A DNA stretch of 64,000 nucleotides from contig NW_003546293.1 of the NCBI RefSeq assembly GCF_000090795.2, positions 69,379 through 133,378 of the forward strand. The letters run 5' to 3'. The position numbers and the translations under genes are program-made. The DNA is from Amphimedon queenslandica. Lineage: Eukaryota > Porifera > Demospongiae > Haplosclerida > Niphatidae. The notes beneath the pieces were generated by a model. That model was not told the origin of the DNA and did no database searches. It saw only the letters and a program-made list of their open reading frames with translations. Below, in pieces: positions 47,735 to 59,207 of the stretch; within the stretch, counting starts at the first letter, position 1, and every line of letters starts with the position of its first letter.

Positions 47735-48540
47735 AGGAGGAGGGAAGTCATCTTTAAAAAATACACTGCCTGTCATTAACAATGTCATTTTGTTTCCATT
47801 TAAGACTCTCACTCTATGTACTAATGTGTATAGAAATAATAACAATAATAATTGTGTATTATATTATAATAATTGTGCATGCTTCAAAATAGTGTATAAT
47901 GCTAATTATATTATAATAAAAATGATTATTTATTTTCTTGTTAATTATAAGAAGTGGAAGAGTGTTAAAGGGGAGGTGTTACACTGTTGCTATAGTGCAG
48001 TATAACCTCCTATTGTGGACGCTCTAAAATAAGGACACCTCTATAATGAGGACAGGTAGTATCAGTCCCAATACAATAGTAATGTGTATTAATGAACCTC
48101 TGAAATAAGGACAGGTTCATAATCAGGAGCTAGGGTATTATTGGGTCCCAAGGTGTCCGGAGTAGACAGGATTGACTGTAGCATGTACATTGAATTGTGT
48201 TAAACTCTGTATTACATATTATGATAAACAGAGGTATGTGAATTTGTTACCAGTTGATAATAATATTGTAACAAATAAGGACAGGAAATAGAGAGGGTAA
48301 GTACAATAACATTAGTAACATACAATGATATGTGGATATTAGTAAATAAGGAAATGAGAACAACACAAATACAGATAAGTTTCAATAACAGCATGTAGGA
48401 CAAAGTTCAAAGCAAGAAGCAACAAGAGTGAAGTGGAGAGATAGGTAATATTTATATTACGCATTATAGGAAATAAATAATAAGATGAAGTCATAACTAA
48501 TAACCACAGTGAGATAAACGACAGACAGTATATCCTTTAT
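47735..48540. other. UNC119 3' region and spacer
   Basis: AT-rich. It contains the inverted-repeat element at 48000-48180. No further gene; the ORFs at 47643-48005 and 48212-48403 are shadows or unsupported. Confidence 0.5.
48000..48180. mobile_element. Solo short inverted-repeat element (minisatellite parent family)
   Basis: Begins CAGTATAACCTCCTATTGTG and ends in the rough complement (GGACTGTAG-like end; revcomp CTACAGTCAATCCTGTC). Inside are AAGGACACCTCTATAATGAG and ATAAGGACAGG boxes found in the 61-bp minisatellite. No transposase, so it is a MITE-like element. Diverged, so old. Confidence 0.5.
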
Positions 48541-48745
48541 TTGACTATAGTACAGGGGCTTTGGCCCAATTTTGGAGCAACTTAAAAATTCATAAAAATC
48601 CAATTTTGATCAGAATCAGCTCAAACTTGAAACACAAGATAAGTATATGTATAAACAGAACAAAATTATAAAACTGAAGAATCTACTAACAACCATTACT
48701 GACAAAATACCCTGTACTGTAGCACAGGGTATTTGAGGTGACTTT
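48540..48745 (-). repeat. Family-A repeat, about one unit
   Basis: ACTATAGTACAGGGGCTTTG, then TCAGAATCAGCTCAAACTTG, then a second ACCCTGTACTGTAGCACAGG box. It lies just past the PRPF19 stop, between the convergent 3' ends. Confidence 0.8.
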
Positions 48746-48907
48746 AAAGGAAATTGGTGGAAAACACAAACCATTACCATCTCTTAAAAAGGAAATCATT
48801 CACAATAACAAACTATCATAAAACATGTACATGGTCACAAAACGTGACATACATGCATTATGATGAATGTCAAGAGATGCTATGAGAGAGTGGGTGAGTT
48901 TTTGGTA

Positions 48908-51900
48908 TTATTGCGGAGCAAAGAACCTCAGGGTTCTATCCATACTGCAGCTGGCGAGGAACGAGGCATTGTGTCCAAACTTGATACCATTTACAACAGA
49001 AGTATGATCTAATGAGAAGAGTAGGACGTTATTATGACATTATTTGAGTGATATGCATTAGAATTTTCATGACTACCCACTAATTTTTTACCTTTGAGTG
49101 TGGCTAACTGATCCCATTGCTTGCAGAGGTAGACCCTATTAATTAACGGTATGATTAAAATTATTGTATGGAAGACTCACTGTATATCAGTTCCTGCTAT
49201 GGCAAGGTAAGTACCACTGACATCAAATGAAACATTCTTAACCTTTGGAACAATGGAAGAGGGAGAGAGAGGGGGAGAGAAATGAAAAGTGAAACACATC
49301 ATAATATACCTCATATCCTTTTCCAAGATTGATCGTCTCAAAGTTTTTCAAGTTTCTCAAATCCCAGAGCTGAACTTGTGAATCCTCTGCCCCAGTAGCA
49401 AGATAATAACTGGGAGAGGAAGAAAGAGTAAGCCCCTCCCATTAGTGACCTCATTACTGACCCATTCTCAGAGAATGCAATACTGGTAATGGCTCCGGAG
49501 TGTCCTTGGAAATTAGCAACATTCGTACGTTCTTTGAGATCCCAAATCCTCACCTCGCTAAAAGGAATTTAAAAGAGAATTTAAAAAACATAATACAACT
49601 TTTAAAATAATAATAATAACTGAACCTGCTAGCCGTTCCAGTACCAAAAATAAGGCCATCAGGATGGAACTGGGCACAAGTCAAAGCTAACAAAGAGAGC
49701 GAAAGAGAAAGAAGAGATAAAAGTTTTTCATAACAATTAATTAAATACAAAAATATATAATTAAATACAAAATGCACATGTAGAACATTTATTACCAGTT
49801 GGTCCAGAGGGACTGTTAGCTTTCGTCAATACATGACCACTCGTAATGTCAGAAAACGCCCAATACTAAAGTAATACTGATAATATCAGCTTTAATAAAT
49901 AAATGAATTCTCACATCATCTGTAGACGATGTTAGCAGATAGCTCCCAGTTGGATGGAGACTAACACTAGTCACACCTCCGTCATGAGCCTAATTAATAT
50001 TCATAGTGAATGATTAAGTTAAAACCACACCCACTTTAATAGTCTGAGCACAAACGCTTGTATCAATCGACCACACCCTCACGGTCGAATCAGCAGAACC
50101 GGTGATAGCCAATTCCTGGGAATTAATAATTTAATTTTTAATTAGGACCACACCCACCACTTTCGGGTGATAGATGACGCTTGAAATCTTCTTGGTATGA
50201 CCTTTCATGGTAGCATAAATCTGTTCAGTGTCTTTTATAAACACGATGGCAGTCTTATCCGCTCCACCTAAAAATTGATTTATTAAGTGTAAAGTGGGTG
50301 TGGTTAACCTGTGAGAACTCGTTTTGAGTCGGCAGACACGTCGAGTGCCAATATTCCCGGAACGCTTGAGCTGTGAAGACCCTGCAACAGGAAGAGCATA
50401 AGAATAAGGAACGGGTTTAACTAACTGGATGAGATGATTTCTGTTCAAATGTCTTCATCTCCTCTACCGTACATAATCCTTCAGGTTTCTTCTTGCCTCT
50501 CTTCTTACGGTCAGCCGTGAGCATGGCAGCTGTCTCTAGTAGCTAGTCAACCAACAAAATAAAGGAGGGAAGAGTTACGAGAGATTGTGCCTACTTGTTG
50601 TAATATTTCTTCTGTCATTTCAGTTGGACCAGCCTAGAAAGGAAAATTAAAGGAACATTATAATAGTTAAGTGTTTGACGGAATATACTTCAGTATTGTC
50701 CATTGCTTCAGCACCAGTCGGAGCCTTAAGAGAAAGAAAAGATAAATAAATAAAAGACTATTAATAATACTTGATTCAGATAGGCATAAGTAAAAAACAT
50801 TTAATCTTCTTCATCAATTCCTTTCCCAACAAACTTTCTACATTTAATGCAAAGACTTACTTCAGTAGCGCCTGGAGGCATATAAGCAGCTGCCTGAGGT
50901 TTAAGAGTAGCAAGAGCTGTAGCAATACATACACAAGTAAAAAGAGACACATGATGCTGTACTTACCTTCTCTGGCCCCATTCACTTCTTTTGTGAGTCG
51001 AGCAATCACGCGACAGGCAGCATCGTGCTGGTACAAAGCATGGGAGAGTTCTGAAATGGAGGAGAGAGAGAGAAAGGAGGACAATAAAACAAAAGACAAG
51101 CAAAATAAAATAAAGGAGTAAGTAATGTAATTATTAATATAATCCTCACCTTGTCTTGCTGTCTGTAGTTGCTGACGAAGTGTAAAAGTATGCAGCATGC
51201 AAGAATCCTACAAAAGAAGAAAAAGTTTCTCGGTAATCTTCTCCTTTTCTCTCTCTCTCTCTTACCCATTCATCTTGTAACAGTTTCAAAATTGCTGGGA
51301 TGCTGGTAGCAGAGGGAGGTCTAGGCTTTACCAATGGCGAAGCTAATAATAATAATAACAACAACAACAATAATAATAAGTAAATTGATTATATAGCCAC
51401 ACCCCTGGCCCGTCCCACTAATAATTATTAATTTTCTACATAATTTTTAATAGAGGATATGTGTGCTAAGTATATTCATAGCAAAATAAATGTATTCATT
51501 GCATACCGTAATAACTTTCAAGAAAAAAAATTAGTTCGTTGGACGTCAACTTTCCATTGGCAGCAATGGAGAAAAAATAGAAAAAGGCTTGGTACCAGGA
51601 AACCGCTCTGTATTTCTTGATAGCAATCTTTCAGGTGACTACTAGACCCCATTAGATCCTCAGGATGCTTTCTAAGCTTCCGAAAAAGGCCTCAAGAAGG
51701 TAGCAAGGCAAGAAAATGTGTTTTCCCCCATTGAACTCTTAATAAACTTGACGTCCAACATGGCGGCCAATTTATTGTGTGGGTTGGATATAGAGCTGTT
51801 GCACGGATGTAATCAACGGGGTAGGCGGAGCTTCCTGTCGGCCATCTTGAGTGGCAAGAATGTACACTCAACGAATGGAGGAATGGAAACAAACTGCGAT

Positions 51901-52466
51901 TTTTCATCAAAGAGATATCATACTTCGCTGCAGAATATTATAGAGACTTCTTTACTCAATATCTTCATCTCCTACCTTGCATTAGCCTGGAGTGTCAACT
52001 GCAGAATTTATTTAAATTTTTTTCTCCATTCCCCCATTCATTCTTGGCCTTCTTGCCACCCAACATGGCGGACAATTTAGCTCAATTTTAGCCACACCCT
52101 CCCGTTGATTACTTCCGTGCAACAGCTCTATACGGTACTTAAAAGTTATGAATATACTTAGCACGCATATCCTCTATTCCTAATAGGTATTTATATATTT
52201 ACATTTAATCTCCAGTAATTGGCTCTCTTCCAAAGGCTCTCCATTAATAGGGTCAGTCCCGTTCTCCTGCAGATACTTTAGGATAAGGCGCCTCTCAAAC
52301 ACGTGGTTGGAGACAACTGAGAGAACAGGCTCTTCTGGTACTTCTTGGCAAACTTAGCAAATAATAAAACAAAGTAAAATAATACATCTTTCCTTTGAAA
52401 TGGGAGAGATAGAGAGAAAAGAAGAAAAAGGAGAGAAATTTACTCACTTGAGCAAATGAGCGCCAT
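48908..52466 (-). CDS. PRPF19: Pre-mRNA-processing factor 19
   Basis: Twenty exons (52448-52466, 52203-52352, 51266-51342, 51150-51207, 50967-51050, 50861-50916, 50689-50724, 50595-50633, 50426-50542, 50309-50381, 50158-50267, 50035-50115, 49915-49989, 49796-49865, 49626-49686, 49462-49557, 49310-49409, 49181-49242, 49092-49135, 48908-49008) sum to 1509 nt, 502 aa; human is 504. PRPF19 is the U-box E3 of the NineTeen spliceosome complex. The U-box is at residues ~1-56 ([38 protein letters not shown]), then the coiled coil that forms tetramers ([20 protein letters not shown]), then seven WD40 repeats (e.g. [45 protein letters not shown]). Intron 2 carries a nested inverted-repeat element. Two donors lie inside a GTGGGTGTGG motif. 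Confidence 0.97.
51449..52178. mobile_element. Nested inverted-repeat element in PRPF19 intron 2
   Basis: The ends are inverted repeats of ~33 bp with one mismatch in the core: AATAGAGGATATGTGTGCTA at 51449 against the complement of the sequence ending at 52178 (AATAGAGGATATGCGTGCTA). Inside, a second pair (TAGAGCTGTTGCACGG at 51791 and its complement ending at 52130) delimits a ~340-bp element with TA on both flanks, a possible TA target duplication. No transposase ORF. It reads as a MITE inserted in or evolved within a larger non-autonomous DNA transposon. Confidence 0.7.
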
Positions 52467-52640
52467 ATTGGCTCTGACAAAAATAAATTCAGTGTCCAGA
52501 ACTAACCATCAAAATTTTGAAAACTTACTAAAATTTTTAAGAATTGACCACACCCACACCACGCCTTCTAAAATTTAGCCCCGCCCCATTTTATTTTTTC
52601 CTTCATTTTGTTGAAAGTTTCTTCTAAAGTTTTCTCACCC

Positions 52641-53027
52641 ATGTTGTCTCGTATTGTAAAAGAGCACCAGGAGAAGCAGTCCTCTCTCCGGGAGGAACAA
52701 GAGAAAAAGAAACGACTCGCCATTGCTGCAGTTCAAGCATGTACTAACTCAATGGTAGACTGTCTTAATGAAGGAGTGGAGAGGGCCTACGAGAATCAAC
52801 GCAAACTAGACAAAGAATCAAAAGCTCTACAGCTCCACTCGGCAAAATACGTCAAGCAGACGACACAGTGGCTTAATTTAGTTGAAGGATTTCACAAGAA
52901 TCTTAAAAGTTTGGGTGACTTGGAGCAGTGGGCGAAAACGATAGAGAGGGACATGAAGACGGTAATGGGGACGTTGGAGTATGCTTATCACGGGACAGAT
53001 GAAGTGCATGTTGTTAAGGACAGCTAA
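52641..53027 (+). CDS. BLOC1S1: BLOC-1 subunit 1 (GCN5L1)
   Basis: Single exon, 128 aa; human is 125-153 depending on isoform. It is part of BLOC-1/BORC, acting in lysosome-related organelle biogenesis and lysosome positioning. MLSRIVKEHQEKQ matches human MLSRLLKEHQAKQ; NQRKLDKESKALQ matches NQRKLDHEVKTLQ; AKYVKQTTQWLNLVEGF and the LEYAY ending match too. The protein is largely helical. It starts 174 bp from PRPF19 on the other strand and converges with DNAAF4 (103 bp between stops). Confidence 0.95.
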   Translation: MLSRIVKEHQEKQSSLREEQEKKKRLAIAAVQACTNSMVDCLNEGVERAYENQRKLDKESKALQLHSAKYVKQTTQWLNLVEGFHKNLKSLGDLEQWAKTIERDMKTVMGTLEYAYHGTDEVHVVKDS

Positions 53028-53130
53028 TGTGTTTTGTCCTTCAATTAACTGTCCTAAATTTTGTGTGTTTATCTTTTCAAATTATGATTGATAATCAAAA
53101 TTTAATAAATAGAATAAAAATATAATAAAA

Positions 53131-54340
53131 TCATATCTTAAGTGACATAATGTGCTTTTTCAAGTTCTGATAGTCTTCTTGGAGTGATGAGTTTTTTGGC
53201 TCCAACTTTGCAGCTGTGTCGTAATCCTGCAAAGCAAGATCCAAATCTCCTTCCTTAGCATAAGCAGTCCCTCTTCTGGCTAGAACCTTAGCTCTTGACG
53301 AGACATTAGCAGGTACTACGGGGTAATAGAGCTCAAGGGCTTTACAGCAATCGCTTATGCAAGCTTCTGTATTGCCAGTTGAGAGATAACAAGCTGCTCT
53401 ATTAGCATAAAGTGATGGAAGAAGGTGGTTAAGTTTGAGAGCTTGAGTGAAAACGTTTATAGCAGCCTCGAAGTTGCCAGTTTTGAAAAATTCATTACCA
53501 CGGTCTTTTAGAAACTCTGGGTTCCTCTCGTTGATACTCTCACCCTCCTCCTCCTCTTCTCCCTTCCTTTTATTATCTTTCTTATTGTCTGGCTGCTTTA
53601 TCTTACGTGCTGCAGCCATCTTAGCTAGCCATTCTTCTTCTTCAGCTACCTTGGATTCTCTTGCTGCGTTTGTGAATGGACGTGGTGTGAAGGTGATTGT
53701 GATATTTCCACCAGCTCTAGGAGGAGGGAGGGGCTGTTCCTCCTTTCCTGTCCACACGTCTTTTCGAACTGAACGAGTAGGTGGAGCAGAAGGTGGAGCT
53801 TTCTTCCAACTCTCAAGCTCTGAAGTTGCTTTATCCCTTTCATCCTAACAAATACATGTATGTGCACGGAAAGACATCAAATTTAATTAATACCTGCTTT
53901 TCCTTCTCTATTCTGTCTTTCTCTTCTTCCTCTAGCTTCATTTGCTGCTTAATGGCAAATTTCTCTTCCTCTCTCTTCTTCCTTGCCTTCTCTTTGGCTT
54001 CTTCCTTGTATTTAAGGTGGCCATGTTCTATTGCTTCTTGTCTTATTAAAGTCATTTTATCTCGACTCTCTTCCTCGCATACCAACCTCCCCCATATTGC
54101 GGGACTCTCTTTTACCAGATTAAACACAACAGCCCCGTTCCCAACCCTAGCACTACACTGTTCCTCTAGTACAGGTGCAAAGAGATGGGCCTCAAACAAA
54201 TATGGCGGGAAATTGACTTTAATGTAGAGATTGCTCGAAAATATGTCTGCCTTGTTGGGTCTGACGCCTCTCAGAGGAATTGTTAGGGTAACGTGAGTCT
54301 CCGTCTCGCTCCAACTGAAGTCTTTGATTAAGATGGGCAT
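53131..54340 (-). CDS. DNAAF4: Dynein axonemal assembly factor 4 (DYX1C1)
   Basis: Two exons (53894-54340, 53131-53844) sum to 1161 nt, 386 aa; human is 420. The protein helps HSP90 preassemble ciliary dynein arms in the cytosol. The N-terminal CS domain starts at MPILIKDFSWSETETHVTLT and includes LYIKVNFPPYLFEAHLFAPV (human YLKVNFPPFLFEAFLYAPI). A charged coiled coil follows, then IT(I/F)TFTPRPFTNAARESKVA matching human INFTPRVFPTALRESQVA, and TPR repeats at the C-terminus (FLKDRGNEFFKTGNFEAAIN, LYANRAACYLSTGN, RRGTAYAKEGDLDLALQDY). Sponge larvae and choanocytes are ciliated, so the role fits. An in-frame ATG upstream at 54397 exists but family alignment favours 54340. Confidence 0.95.
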
Positions 54341-54519
54341 TTTTGAACGAGATTTCTTCACTTTTTTGCACTTAGCCACTTGCAGACTGAGCCCCACCTA
54401 AAAATACGGATAAGGTGTGCAAAGAAATACGGAAAACACGTGGTGACTGCACCGTATGCTGGGCGTGGTTTTTACTCTAAATCTCTAATATCTGTGATAT
54501 TATCATGTCTTTACACAGA

Positions 54520-56626
54520 ATGGCAAGACTGTCCTATTTTCATGGCAAGAGTATTGTCAGATATTTACCAGCTTACACTCGTGCCATTAGCACTGGTAAT
54601 TTTGTTAAATTTTTTATTTATATTTGTTTAATTTTTGCTTAGATCCTAGCAGTATAATAGCATCAGTAAGATCCAAATTAAAAAATCAAGACAGTCAATT
54701 GGAGAAAAAACAAATAAATCTTTTGTCGTCAGCTCTGTGTGGGAGGATCCAGAACACAGACGATTGTAAGTATAATTATGATGATGTCAAATGATGTCAT
54801 AACTTTGTGTTGCTATAGTAACTGGAAAGGACGTTTACAAACTTGCAACGTCAACTTTTGAAGCTCTGAGACAAAGTATGTCATAAATTTAAAATACCTT
54901 TTTTATATGATCTCATTGTCTTTCTCCTTCAGTTCCGATTAAAATTGGATTTTTGCTCCAAAATGGGGCCAAAGTCCCTGTACTATAGTATATATATACA
55001 TGGTCTCAGGCCAAATTTTCCCAAAATTGAAAAGTTGAGAATCCTTTACTTTTATAATATTTTCTGATACATATACATGTTCTTATGTTGTGTAGAAAGT
55101 TTGAACTGATTCCGATCAAATTTAGATTTTTTATGATTTTTAAAAGTTGCTCCAAAATTGAGTAAAAATCCCTGTACTATAGTACATGGTCTCGGGCCAA
55201 ATTTTGCCAAAATTGAAAAGGAGAGAATTCTTCATTTTTATAATATTTTCTGATGCATATACATGTACTTATGTTGTGTAGAAAGTTTGAACTGATTCCA
55301 ATTAAATTTAAATTTTTAAAAGAATTTTTTAAGTTGCTAAAAAATCTCTCTCCATTTATTGTAGCAAATGAAGATTTAGCTCCTGCCACAGAATTATTTA
55401 AAAAAGCTCACGAACTTGACAACACTGATGCTTCCTATACATATGCACAACTTCTAAGAATTGGTAGGCCTATAAATATTGCTTTTTTATTGGCGGGCAT
55501 TAATTAGGACAGGGTTGTACGGCTGACCCTGTGACAGCTGCAAAAATATTCACTGATCTTGCACTAAAGGCTCATCCGTATGCTCAAGTGAGTATTATTG
55601 TTTATTTATTTTTATTTATTTTATTTTTTATCAGTTTTCATTAGGCGTAATGTACTATAGTGGACTTGGTATTGAGCAAAGTCATAGCAAAGCATTCACT
55701 CTCTATAAAGTTATTAATTAATTAATTATTTATTAATTATTAATTAATTATTTATTTATTTATTTATTAATTGATAGGTCAGTGCTAAGAATGGTATACC
55801 ACAGGCCTATAGTGCATTAGGTGGGTGTGGTCCATTAAATAGTTGTAATTATGCTAATCATTAGGTGATATGTATTTCAATGGTCAAGGTATACCTGAAG
55901 ATAAGGAAGAGGCCGTGAAATGTTATGAAAATGCTGCCAAACTTGGTTAGTATGATAGCCTAGAGGATGAGAGAAAAATTGAAAGAGAGAAAAGGATGTC
56001 GTGTTTTTTTTCTTTTTCCTCTTAGGAGATCCAGCTGCCCATTTATCACTTGCACAATGTTACAATAAAGGGAGTGGAGTTGAAGTGTCTTTCCAGAAAT
56101 CATTTGAACACTACAAGGCAGCTGCTGATGCTGGTACTCTCATAATTATTATAGCCCCAAAAATGTATTTTTTCTTTAAAATAGAGTTGGTTTTAGGAAT
56201 CTACAATGTTGCAGTCCATTATTTTGCTGGAAAAGGTGTGGAACATAGCTTTGAAAAAGCGGTTGAGTATTTTCAAAAGGCAGCTGATAGAGGCTTTACA
56301 GCTGCACAGGTAATGCCATAACTCCTGTACTGATTACCTTCTTCAGTAAGACTGCCCATTGGAACCATAAACTTTTATCTACCTAATGGAAAGGGAAATT
56401 TAAGTTTAACCTTCTGTCATGCACTAAATTTAATGCAAACCATGATTAATAATCATGTTTTTAGGTAAATCTAGGCAACATGTACTATCAAGGATTAGGA
56501 GTCGAGAAGAATGTAGCAAAAGCTAAGGAGCTTTATTCATTAGCTGCAGAAGATGACAAGAATGCAAAGAAACTGCTCGAAGAACTGGAGCTCGAGGAAC
56601 AAGGAAATAAAATTGAAGCAAATTAA
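54520..56626 (+). CDS. Sel1-like repeat protein, possibly mitochondrial
   Basis: Eleven exons (54520-54595, 54643-54765, 54819-54875, 55365-55463, 55508-55587, 55635-55709, 55778-55820, 55865-55945, 56026-56133, 56197-56309, 56465-56626) sum to 1017 nt, 338 aa. The N-terminus (MARLSYFHGKSIVRYLPAYT) is basic, amphipathic and free of acidic residues, so it could be a mitochondrial signal. From residue ~90 there are six to seven Sel1-like repeats (LGVMYYSGLGIEQSHSKAF, LGDMYFNGQGIPEDKEEAV, LAQCYNKGSGVEVSFQKSF, AVHYFAGKGVEHSFEKAVEY, LGNMYYQGLGVEKNVAKAK), each a helical hairpin for protein binding. The precise orthologue is not recognised. Donor of exon 7 is GTGGGT. Family-A repeats fill intron 3. 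Confidence 0.88.
54935..55345 (+). repeat. Family-A tandem repeat array (about 2 units)
   Basis: TATGTTGTGTAGAAAGTTTG recurs at about 55086 and 55271 (185 bp apart), with CTGTACTATAGTACATGG between. It fills intron 3 of the Sel1-like gene. Confidence 0.9.
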
Positions 56627-56655
56627 ATAAATGAATATAGTAGAAAATTTACAAT

Positions 56656-59064
56656 TCAATTACTAATCAGTGGGTTTGTGCGGTCTATCTTTCCTCCTCC
56701 TTGTGCTAAAAGCTCCCTCTCAAGTTCATCAAAGTTGGGTTGCTTTTTCTGAGAAACAAGAAGCTGTGACACATCATCAGTTGTTGATTTCTTCCTTGCT
56801 AGTAGCTTTGACCCTTTTCCTCCTTTTCCTATGGCTCCACCACTTCTCTGATCAAGATTTTCACTACTTGGCTCTGAGCCAGACATGTCTTCCATTCCCA
56901 TTAGTTGAGGACTGCTAGCAAATATTCTTCTTCCATTGTTTAATAGTGTATTCTTTTTAGTATTGGGAACTTGATTGGGGGCTGGGAAAAGAAATATATG
57001 TTGGTTCTCGTCAACATAGCTTCTTCTTTTCTCTGATATTTCAAACACAAGATGTGTCCATGGGTCGCTTTTGGATAGTATTTCAAGGACACTCAGTACG
57101 TGAGAGAAATCCGGTCTCTCTTCTTTATTAGCCTTCCAGCACTGCTGCATTTGACAATAACTATAATAATAATAGCATCATTCATTTGCTAGTGAAATTT
57201 CTCTTACAGATCATTGCTAAAGCAAGGCAGTGGAGGTGGTCTAGTTCCCTCCATTAACTGAGAATGGAGTTCATTTGGCTTAATCTTGCTAAATGGTTGA
57301 AAAGTTTCTGTTAATGAATAAAAATTAAACATATTGACAAAGTTTGCATTAAATTACCAAAAGTGGCCACTTTGTATGTAAGAATCCCAAAAGACCATCT
57401 ATAATTAACAATGTATGTGAACATAATATTACTGATTGCAAATACTTGTACATACATGTCACTTTTCATTGTGTGGTCTCCATTGCTAATAACTTCAGGA
57501 GCAAAGTCAAACAAGTGGTTCTCACGCTCAGTTTTTATAAAGTAATCTCCTGATTGTGGAATTGTGAAGTTTCCAAGCTTAGCGATGAGTTTTCTACCCA
57601 AAATGACATTATCAGTTGATAAATGACCATGGACTAAACCATTATTAGACAAATATTCCTATTGATAAAGAGCAAAGGTAGTGATTATATCTCTCTTTTG
57701 AAAACTTACTGCTCCTTTAGCAACTTGAATTAAAATGTCAAAGAGATCTGAAGATATTTGCTTATTGTTGTAAGCTCCTTTCTGACTGGAGAGTGTGTGT
57801 TCAAAGTACCAGTGAGGGACAGGACCTTTCAGAAGTGATACAAGTAATCTCTTTAATGTTCCGTGTGGCAGATGCTCCATGACTAAAATGAGTGGATCTG
57901 GAGACTCAGTTGTACCTATGAATGACACAATGTTCATGTGGTGGTGTCCATTTTCATTCAGCTTCTTGAGAAGATTTATTTCATGCATCAATTCTTCATG
58001 ACCAGCACTTTTTTCTATAGAAAAGATGCATAATATGAATGCACAATTTCCATATTACCTTACCTTTTAGTTGCTTAACTAAAACTTCCTTTTGTTTAAT
58101 GCTAGCATGATGAACCAAACTGAATTTTTCTTTCTCGATGAGCTCTTCAAACACTATCGATGTGAAGGATATTATTTCACTTGATTTATCGGAATTAGTA
58201 TCTAATAGGAGCAGATTGAAATCTAAAGTATATTTATAAATTGTAACCTTTTTCAGACAGATCAGAGCGCCTTTTTCCAAGAAGAAACCCAGTGTTATCC
58301 TCTTCACTTTTGGGTTCTTTTTTCCTTTTAAATCTCATCACGAGCAGTAGTACAGCAGACAAAACAATGAATGAAACAGATAGCAGCAAACCTACTGCTA
58401 TCACTGGTACTATAATGGCAGCAATTGGTGTTCCTTGCAATTGACTATCAGTAGGTGTTTCTGTAACTAATGGTGATGTGTGCAAGGAGACTGTTCCAAG
58501 GTTGCTAGTTAATTGATTGCTGGTAGACAATGGCATAAGCATAGTTGTTTTTGAAGTGATGGCGAAAGAAGAAGAGGAGAATGAGGAAGATATGTAGTGT
58601 GATGTCATCAGGGCAGTACTGGACTCTATATTGATAAACAATAATTATTCATAGTCATAGGTCACTAATGCATATGATTGAGCTAATGATGCACCATGTA
58701 TGGGAATTAAATATTAGTCTAGTAGTGTACCTTGATGAATGCTGATCACAACAATGTCAAAAATGCACACAGTTTGGAACTGATTATCAAACCTTTGCAC
58801 TTTATAAGTCCCATTGTTTTGTAGTTTTGCAGAATAAACAGAGCATGTGAATAACATGGTTTGAATTTGTGGCTCTGTACATTCTCCCTCTCCTTCAGTG
58901 TCTACTAACAGCGGGGACACTGTCCAGAAGCCTGGAAGAGGAAAATTACAAGATATGCTAAACGGCTCTCCTTCCAACACATGCAAGACTTGAATTTGAG
59001 TGGTGGCTGACACAGTTAAGAATACAAAGCTGCAGAGAAAGATTGAGCTCCACCCTGAAGACAT
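56656..59064 (-). CDS. Receptor-type tyrosine pseudokinase with Ig-like ectodomain
   Basis: Eight exons (58731-59064, 58248-58625, 58064-58222, 57710-58014, 57456-57658, 57358-57398, 57208-57307, 56656-57160) sum to 2025 nt, 674 aa. Order: signal peptide (IFLCSFVFLTVSATT), a small Ig-like region (residues ~25-110, ISCNF ... TCSVYSAKLQNNGTY), a Ser/Thr-rich stalk, a membrane segment (IAAIIVPVIAVGLLLSVSFI), a basic stop (RFKRKK), then a kinase-like domain (~265-580) and a long tail. Catalytic signatures are broken: the HRDLAARN loop reads HGHLSTDN and the DFG reads GNF (AKLGNFTIP). VLVKQLK may keep the ATP-site lysine, and FAPEV, SDIWSFGILTYKVATF and QQCWKANKEERPDF keep the tyrosine-kinase C-lobe. 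It is likely catalytically dead and would signal by pairing or scaffolding. Its stop is 29 bp from that of the Sel1-like gene. Confidence 0.88.
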
Positions 59065-59207
59065 CTTTCAAAATGCGTGGGAGTAGGGTGACTAGGGTGG
59101 AGCATTGTAGGCGTGTCTCAATGGAGACGACATTCTGGATTTTTCTCGACATTCTTCAACGTTATGTTTTGAGTTTCTTGTAAGTTCTTGAGCTTTCTTT
59201 TCTTTTT

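Noticed and set aside
47643-48403. ORFs after UNC119 (47643-48005, 48212-48403)
   Set aside because: The first overlaps the UNC119 last exon in another frame; the second is AT-rich with no features.
55365-56626. Assigning the Sel1-repeat gene to DELE1
   Set aside because: Only generic Sel1 repeats and a possible mitochondrial signal are shared; the specific DELE1 sequence is not visible.
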